A stretch of 64,000 bases of DNA from Pontibacter sp. FD36. Lineage in GTDB: Bacteria; Bacteroidota; Bacteroidia; Cytophagales; Hymenobacteraceae. The notes below the pieces were generated by a model that saw only the letters and a list, made by a program, of their open reading frames with translations, ran no database searches and was not told where the DNA came from. This document shows positions 59,563 to 64,000 of this stretch, piece after piece; the first letter of the stretch is position 1; each line of letters begins with the position of its first letter. The position numbers were made by a program, and so were the translations under genes. Location of the stretch: assembly GCF_015686655.1 (NCBI RefSeq), contig NZ_JADPMP010000005.1, positions 62,001 to 126,000 on the forward strand. Direction: 5' to 3'.

Positions 59563-62500
59563 ATGAAAAAAGTAGTTATTGGTTTCTTCGTCTTTCTGGC
59601 GGTGCTGCTGGCAGCGGCGGCGCTGGTGCCTCTGCTCTTCAAAGATAAAATTAAAGAGGCCCTGGACAAAGAGATCGCCAAGAATATCAATGCATCTGTC
59701 ATATACGCGACAGATGATGTAAGCCTTTCCCTTTTCAGAGATTTCCCGAACATGTCGCTGGGCGTAGAGAACCTGCTGGTCGTTGGCCAGGATTCTTTTG
59801 CGACCGACACACTGGCGAAGGTTCCTTCTTTTCGGATGGGTCTGGATCTAATGAGCGTGATCAGTGGCAACCGTGTTAAGGTTAACAACATCAAACTTGA
59901 CGACCCGACTATCCGCCTGCTGGTACTCAAAAGTGGCAAGGCGAACTGGGATATCTTCATTACGGATACCACTACAACCGCCGAGGCCGATACAGCGGCC
60001 AGTGATTTCCGCATGGCAATCAAACGGTGGGATATCAACAATGGTACACTTTATTATGATGATCTGAGCATTCCCTTCGGGTTGGCTGCCTATAACGTGC
60101 GCCATACCGGTAGCGGCGACTTTGAAAAAAGTGTATTTGACATGGAGTCCAGTACGCAGGCCGAGCGCTTTGTGATGACTTATGATGGCGTGAATTATAT
60201 AGAGAATGCTGTGCTGGACGCTGATGTGACCATGGCAATGGACCTCGATCAGTATCTCTATACCTTCAAAGACAATAACATACGCATCAACGAGCTGCCT
60301 GTGCAGTTTGCCGGCACTATCCTGATGCCGGAAGACGATATTGACCTGGATCTGACTTTTAAGGCTGTGAACACAGATTTTCGCAGTGTGCTATCAGTGG
60401 TGCCGGGTATGTTCAAAGAGGACTTTAAGGATATCAAAACAGAAGGCAACCTGAGTTTCGATGGCTATGTGAAGGGCAGGTATAACGAAACCTCGATGCC
60501 TGGCTTTGGAACCGAGCTAAAAGTCGTAGACGGTATGTTTAAGTACCCTGACCTGCCACAGGCTGCCCGTAACATCAACGTAGACATGCGCGTCGACAAT
60601 CCGGATGGTGACATGGAAAACACGGTAGTGGATGTGCGCCGCTTCCACATGGATATGGGTAAGAACCCGGTAGATGCTCGTGTGCTGGTGAAAGGTATGG
60701 AAGTAATGCAGGTGGATGGTAACGTGAAAGCCAGCATCGACCTAGACGAGATGACCAAAGTGTTCCCGATAGAAGGTATGACACTGCGTGGCCTCCTGAA
60801 GGTGGACGCCGATGCCAAAGGCACCTACAGCGAGAAGAGTATGCCGGTGATAGACGCTGACATGCGTCTGACCAATGGCTTTGTGAAGTCAGCTGACTTC
60901 CCTGCTCCTATCCAGAACCTGAACGCCGTAGTGAACATCCTCAACAAGACCGGCAACACCAACGATACACGTATCAACATAGAGCGCTTCAATATGACGC
61001 TGGATGGTGAGCCGCTGGAAGGCCGCATGCTGGTTCAAGGTATAGAACATCCCGCTTTCGATGGCCAGATCAAAGGTATACTGGACCTGGAGAAACTTAC
61101 CAAGATCTTCCCGCAGGAAGGTATGACCGTGACAGGCCGTATCAATGCCAACGTGGCTGCCAAAGGTAAGATGTCGGATATCGAAGCCGAAAGGTATAAC
61201 AATGTGACGGCCAATGGTACCATGGGTATCAGCAACCTGAACTTTGTGAGCACGGATATGCCGCAGGGTATAAGAATCAGCAAAGCAGATGCCGTGTTCA
61301 ACAATGAGCGTATTCAGCTGAATGACATGAACGGCTTCCTGGGTAAGAGCGATTTCAGAGCTAGTGGGTCGGTATCGAACTACATAGGCTATGCCATGGC
61401 TGAGAACCAGTCGCTGCGCGGCAATTTCAACCTGAGCTCCAACACCTTTAATGTGAACGAGTGGATGGTGGACGAGAACACCGGCCAGACAACTACCGCT
61501 GCTAACGAAGCCGAAGGCGTGGTAGAGGTGCCGGACAACCTCGATATCACGCTGAACGTGGATGCCAAGCAGGTGCTCTATGACAACCTGAAGCTCAACA
61601 ACGTGGGCGGACGTGTGCTGATAAAAGACAAGGTAGCCCGACTGGAGTCTGTGAAGTTCAACACCTTAGGTGGTACCTTCGTGACCAGTGGCAGCTACAA
61701 CACGCAGAACTTGAAGCAGCCGCTTTTCGATATGCGACTGGATGTACAGAACCTGAACTTCAAGGAAGCTTTCAATGCATTCAACACGATCAAAGTGATT
61801 GCTCCTATCGCAGGTCTGCTGGACGGTACCTTTTCTACCAAGTTCAATTTTGCAGGCGAGATTGGGCAGGATATGACGCCGGTGTTCAATACGCTGGACG
61901 GCTCAGGTATAATCGATGTGGTGAAGGCTGCTGTGCGTGATGTGAAGATTGTGGACCAGATCAGTAGGCTGACTAACTTTGATGAGTTGCGAACCTTTGT
62001 TGTTGAAAACAAGCGCATCGATGCCCAGATCATAGACGGTAGCTTGGTAATTCGTCCATTTGACCTGAAAGTGGGCGATGTGGATATGACCGTGGGTGGC
62101 TCCAACAACGTGAACGGCAACATTGACTATGTCACCGCACTCAATGTACCGGCTGGCAAGATAGGCCGTGAGCTCAATACTCGACTAGGTAGCCTGATTG
62201 GCAATGAAGCCTTAAAGACTTCTGATCGAATTACACTGAACCTGAACATTGGCGGTACACTCTCTGAGCCCCGTGTGGCTTTGGCGGGTGGCAGTGCCAA
62301 GGGACAGGCCAAAGATTTGGTAGAAAGCGTTGTGAAGAGCAAGGTAGATGACGCTAAAATGCAGCTGGAGCAGAAGAAGCAGCAGGTACAAGACAGCGTA
62401 CGCAACGAACTTGAAAGAAGAAAGACGGAAGCCGAAGACAAAGCTCGTCAGGAACTGGAGAAGAAACGACAGGAAGCTGAGCAGCAAATCAAAAAGCAGG

Positions 62501-62589
62501 CAACAGACAAGATCACCGATTTCCTGAAGCCGAGAACTAAACCAGCTACTCAGCCAGCTAAGCCTGATACTACTAAAGTTCAGCAGTAA
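59563..62589 (+). CDS. AsmA-like family envelope protein with internal repeats
   Basis: A 1,008-residue single-span inner-membrane protein with a large periplasmic beta-rich region. The N-terminus KKVVIGFFVFLAVLLAAAALVPLLF is the membrane anchor. The AsmA pattern (VIYATDDVSLSLFRDFPNMSLGVENLLV) follows. At least three repeated modules share the phrase 'PxEGMTLxGxLxVxxxAKGxYSE(K)SMP' at about residues 400, 520 and 290. The C-terminus has a Q/K/E-rich coiled coil (KMQLEQKKQQVQDSVRN). AsmA-type proteins probably bridge inner and outer membranes to move phospholipids. Monocistronic. Confidence 0.85.
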   Translation: MKKVVIGFFVFLAVLLAAAALVPLLFKDKIKEALDKEIAKNINASVIYATDDVSLSLFRDFPNMSLGVENLLVVGQDSFATDTLAKVPSFRMGLDLMSVISGNRVKVNNIKLDDPTIRLLVLKSGKANWDIFITDTTTTAEADTAASDFRMAIKRWDINNGTLYYDDLSIPFGLAAYNVRHTGSGDFEKSVFDMESSTQAERFVMTYDGVNYIENAVLDADVTMAMDLDQYLYTFKDNNIRINELPVQFAGTILMPEDDIDLDLTFKAVNTDFRSVLSVVPGMFKEDFKDIKTEGNLSFDGYVKGRYNETSMPGFGTELKVVDGMFKYPDLPQAARNINVDMRVDNPDGDMENTVVDVRRFHMDMGKNPVDARVLVKGMEVMQVDGNVKASIDLDEMTKVFPIEGMTLRGLLKVDADAKGTYSEKSMPVIDADMRLTNGFVKSADFPAPIQNLNAVVNILNKTGNTNDTRINIERFNMTLDGEPLEGRMLVQGIEHPAFDGQIKGILDLEKLTKIFPQEGMTVTGRINANVAAKGKMSDIEAERYNNVTANGTMGISNLNFVSTDMPQGIRISKADAVFNNERIQLNDMNGFLGKSDFRASGSVSNYIGYAMAENQSLRGNFNLSSNTFNVNEWMVDENTGQTTTAANEAEGVVEVPDNLDITLNVDAKQVLYDNLKLNNVGGRVLIKDKVARLESVKFNTLGGTFVTSGSYNTQNLKQPLFDMRLDVQNLNFKEAFNAFNTIKVIAPIAGLLDGTFSTKFNFAGEIGQDMTPVFNTLDGSGIIDVVKAAVRDVKIVDQISRLTNFDELRTFVVENKRIDAQIIDGSLVIRPFDLKVGDVDMTVGGSNNVNGNIDYVTALNVPAGKIGRELNTRLGSLIGNEALKTSDRITLNLNIGGTLSEPRVALAGGSAKGQAKDLVESVVKSKVDDAKMQLEQKKQQVQDSVRNELERRKTEAEDKARQELEKKRQEAEQQIKKQATDKITDFLKPRTKPATQPAKPDTTKVQQ

Positions 62590-62604
62590 TACCTTGTAAC
62601 ACTG

Positions 62605-62645
62605 TATAGGCCGCTATGCTTAGCTTAGCGGCCTATATTTTTTTA
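62605..62645 (+). terminator. Terminator of the AsmA-like gene
   Basis: TATAGGCCGCTA ... TAGCGGCCTATA, a 12-bp perfect stem followed by a T run, 15 bp after the stop. Confidence 0.9.
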
Positions 62646-62735
62646 TAGCTATATACTTTTGTGCAACTTTATCCCGTTTATTCGTATAATGGTTGCTATT
62701 TAGCACCGAAGTGGTTTAAACTTAATCCAATTTCT

Positions 62736-63527
62736 ATGAGAACTAAATTCTTGATTCCTTTTTTGATGAGTGGCCTGGTATGGTTTAGCTCCTGCGACAG
62801 CGACTCTGACAGCAATGGTACCGCCCGTATGGAGGTGCGCATGACGGACGCGCCGGGTGACTATGAAGAGGTGAACGTGGACATACGCTCCGTGCAGATC
62901 CACAAAGAGAATACTGACAGCGAAAGCGGCTGGCTCACATTAGATGAGATCAACCCAGGTATATACAACCTGCTTGACTTTGCCAACGGACGTGACACAC
63001 TGCTGGCTTCTGCTAACCTACCGGCTGGTACTATTTCACAGATCAGGTTGGTACTAGGCGAGAATAACTCCGTGAAACTGAAGAATGGTACTGTGGTCGA
63101 TCTGAAGACGCCAAGTGGACAGACTTCAGGGGTAAAGTTGCAGCTGAACGCCGATCTGAGAGAAGACGTGACCTACGTGGTACTGCTGGACTTCGACGCA
63201 GCCAAATCGGTTGTGGCCAGAGGCAATGGGCAGTATAACCTGAAGCCGGTTATCCGAACTGTGACGCAAGCAATAGCAGGCGCCATACAAGGCAGAGTGA
63301 CACCTGCCGAGTTGAAGCCGGGCATCTATGTTATCTCCGCTGAGAATGACACCATCGGTGGATTTGCCAATGAAAACGGTGACTTCCTGATTAAAGGTGT
63401 GAGAGCGGGCACTTATACCGTTAAGTTCTATACCGAGAGCGGCGAGCATAATAAAACAGTCGAAAACGTGACCGTAGCGCAAGATCAGGTTAAAAACATT
63501 GGCACGATCGATCTGATGGCCGAGTAA
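62736..63527 (+). CDS. DUF4382 lipoprotein with carboxypeptidase-like regulatory domain
   Basis: 263 aa from ATG 62736; the longer frame from 62661 begins with residues that do not fit. The signal peptide has lipobox WFSSC (about residues 15-19). An acidic DUF4382 domain (about 30-165) includes VRMTDAPGDYEEVNVDIRSVQIHKE and ISQIRLVLGENNSV. A C-terminal beta-sandwich follows (AIQGRVTPAELKPGIYV..., then GTYTVKFYTESGEHNKTVENVTV), which is the CarboxypepD_reg fold. Likely outer-surface lipoprotein of unknown role. Family members are common in Bacteroidota. Confidence 0.87.
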   Translation: MRTKFLIPFLMSGLVWFSSCDSDSDSNGTARMEVRMTDAPGDYEEVNVDIRSVQIHKENTDSESGWLTLDEINPGIYNLLDFANGRDTLLASANLPAGTISQIRLVLGENNSVKLKNGTVVDLKTPSGQTSGVKLQLNADLREDVTYVVLLDFDAAKSVVARGNGQYNLKPVIRTVTQAIAGAIQGRVTPAELKPGIYVISAENDTIGGFANENGDFLIKGVRAGTYTVKFYTESGEHNKTVENVTVAQDQVKNIGTIDLMAE

Positions 63528-63583
63528 TCCTGGACAACAATCAATTTGGCAATAGCCAATAAATTAAAATCACCCATACATAA

Positions 63584-63620
63584 AAAGGGAGCCCTTCATA
63601 GCGAAGGGCTCCCTTTAATT
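63584..63620. terminator. Bidirectional terminator between DUF4382 and DinB-like genes
   Basis: AAAGGGAGCCCTTC ... GAAGGGCTCCCTTT, a 14-bp perfect stem with a 5-base loop, and A/T flanks. Confidence 0.9.
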
Positions 63621-63649
63621 TCTTCTGCCGTAAAATTTCTGTTGACCAA

Positions 63650-64000
63650 TTAGTAAACCTGACCCATCAGCTCACGCACGTACGTCACGTAATCAGTGTT
63701 GGGCGGGTTATGGCCGTTCTTACGCAGGTCGGTAGCTACCTGGGCACGGTGATAAGTAGCGTGATTAAAAGCATGGGTCAGGATATCAAGTACACGAGTG
63801 CTATACTTGTGGCCCTGGCTGTTGGTATAGTCGATCAGGCGGTTGAACTCGTCTTCATTGGAGTTGGCTACCAGCTCGGCTATTTTATAAGAGGCATACT
63901 GGTGCAGCTTGTGCAGCTCCTCCAGCGTGTGTTCCTGCCATACCTTCACGGGGCTTTTGGTGCCGGTGATGCGGGCGATCCAGATGGCCTGCGCATTGAG
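63650..64000 (-). CDS. DinB-family protein (5' end beyond window)
   Basis: The open frame reaches the right edge of the window, so the N-terminus is missing. Visible residues include the DinB/YfiT-type segment LNAQAIWIARITG and then ILTHAFNHATYHRAQVATDLRKNG, whose histidines are the family metal ligands. DinB-fold proteins often act as thiol S-transferases, for example with bacillithiol, or as damage-induced proteins. Function here is unspecified. Confidence 0.8.
   Translation of the reverse strand, partial: LNAQAIWIARITGTKSPVKVWQEHTLEELHKLHQYASYKIAELVANSNEDEFNRLIDYTNSQGHKYSTRVLDILTHAFNHATYHRAQVATDLRKNGHNPPNTDYVTYVRELMGQVY

Noticed and set aside
1..64000. tRNA, rRNA, CRISPR array and insertion sequences
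   Set aside because: No cloverleaf-like sequences, repeat-spacer periodicity or transposase frames were seen.

Overview
The window reads as chromosomal DNA from a member of the Bacteroidota, most likely Cytophagales of the Hymenobacteraceae (Pontibacter-like) kind. The evidence is a type IX secretion PorP/SprF protein, a GldJ/GldK-like lipoprotein, DUF4175, GIN-domain, DUF2490, DUF4382 and Ig-like lipoproteins, a long IleS, a candidate promoter with the TAnnTTTG box, and very few Shine-Dalgarno sequences. No rRNA, tRNA, CRISPR array, prophage or insertion sequence was seen. The genus is an inference.

Layout. 1-8.3 kb: pyruvate dehydrogenase E1 alpha, then recF with a DUF721 (DciA-like) partner, a hotdog thioesterase, a secreted M28 peptidase, a GIN-domain protein, small membrane proteins and an unusual rhomboid protease fused to a TonB-plug-like tail. 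8.5-12.3 kb: a tight three-gene cassette of N-formylglutamate amidohydrolase-like protein, a QEGLA-motif metallopeptidase (DUF1704, the family of eukaryotic tubulin tyrosine carboxypeptidase MATCAP) and an ATP-grasp ligase. This is the best candidate here for an undescribed system, because a ligase and a carboxypeptidase could add and remove a terminal residue. 12.3-12.9 kb: an isolated transcription unit with promoter, 18-codon ORF and terminator but no long gene. 13-30 kb: envelope and transport genes (transglutaminase-like DUF3857 protein, ABC exporter, SLC13 carrier, FAS1 protein, second rhomboid), polyprenyl synthase with RNase R, a fused Opp ATPase and a HAD hydrolase. 30-41 kb: lspA, ileS, an MMPL/RND exporter, a MITE-like inverted repeat, an untracked 53-residue gene, glyS and a divergent PiT-like carrier. 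41-51 kb: a CPA2 antiporter, then a 1.58 kb gene desert rich in TCCACA-core DnaA-box-like sites next to an AT-rich patch, an Ig-like lipoprotein, a methyltransferase, mnmG with a perfect parS palindrome in front of it, ybeY and an RsbW-like ATPase. This stretch looks origin-proximal. 51-64 kb: DUF4175 coiled-coil protein, exonuclease III, AhpD-like protein, ComF, PorP plus SUMF1-type lipoprotein, a large AsmA-like protein, a DUF4382 lipoprotein and a truncated DinB-family gene at the edge.

A genome-style signal overlies everything: the word AGGTATA/TATACCT (often CAGGTATAG/CTATACCTG) occurs far more often than chance, in genes and gaps and on both strands. By hand count there are about 150 GGTATA/TATACC hexamers in 64 kb, where about 31 would be expected with equal base frequencies. 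Start codons were revised to ATG where the longest frame began at TTG or GTG and an ATG lay close by. Residue numbers are counted by hand and may be off by a few.
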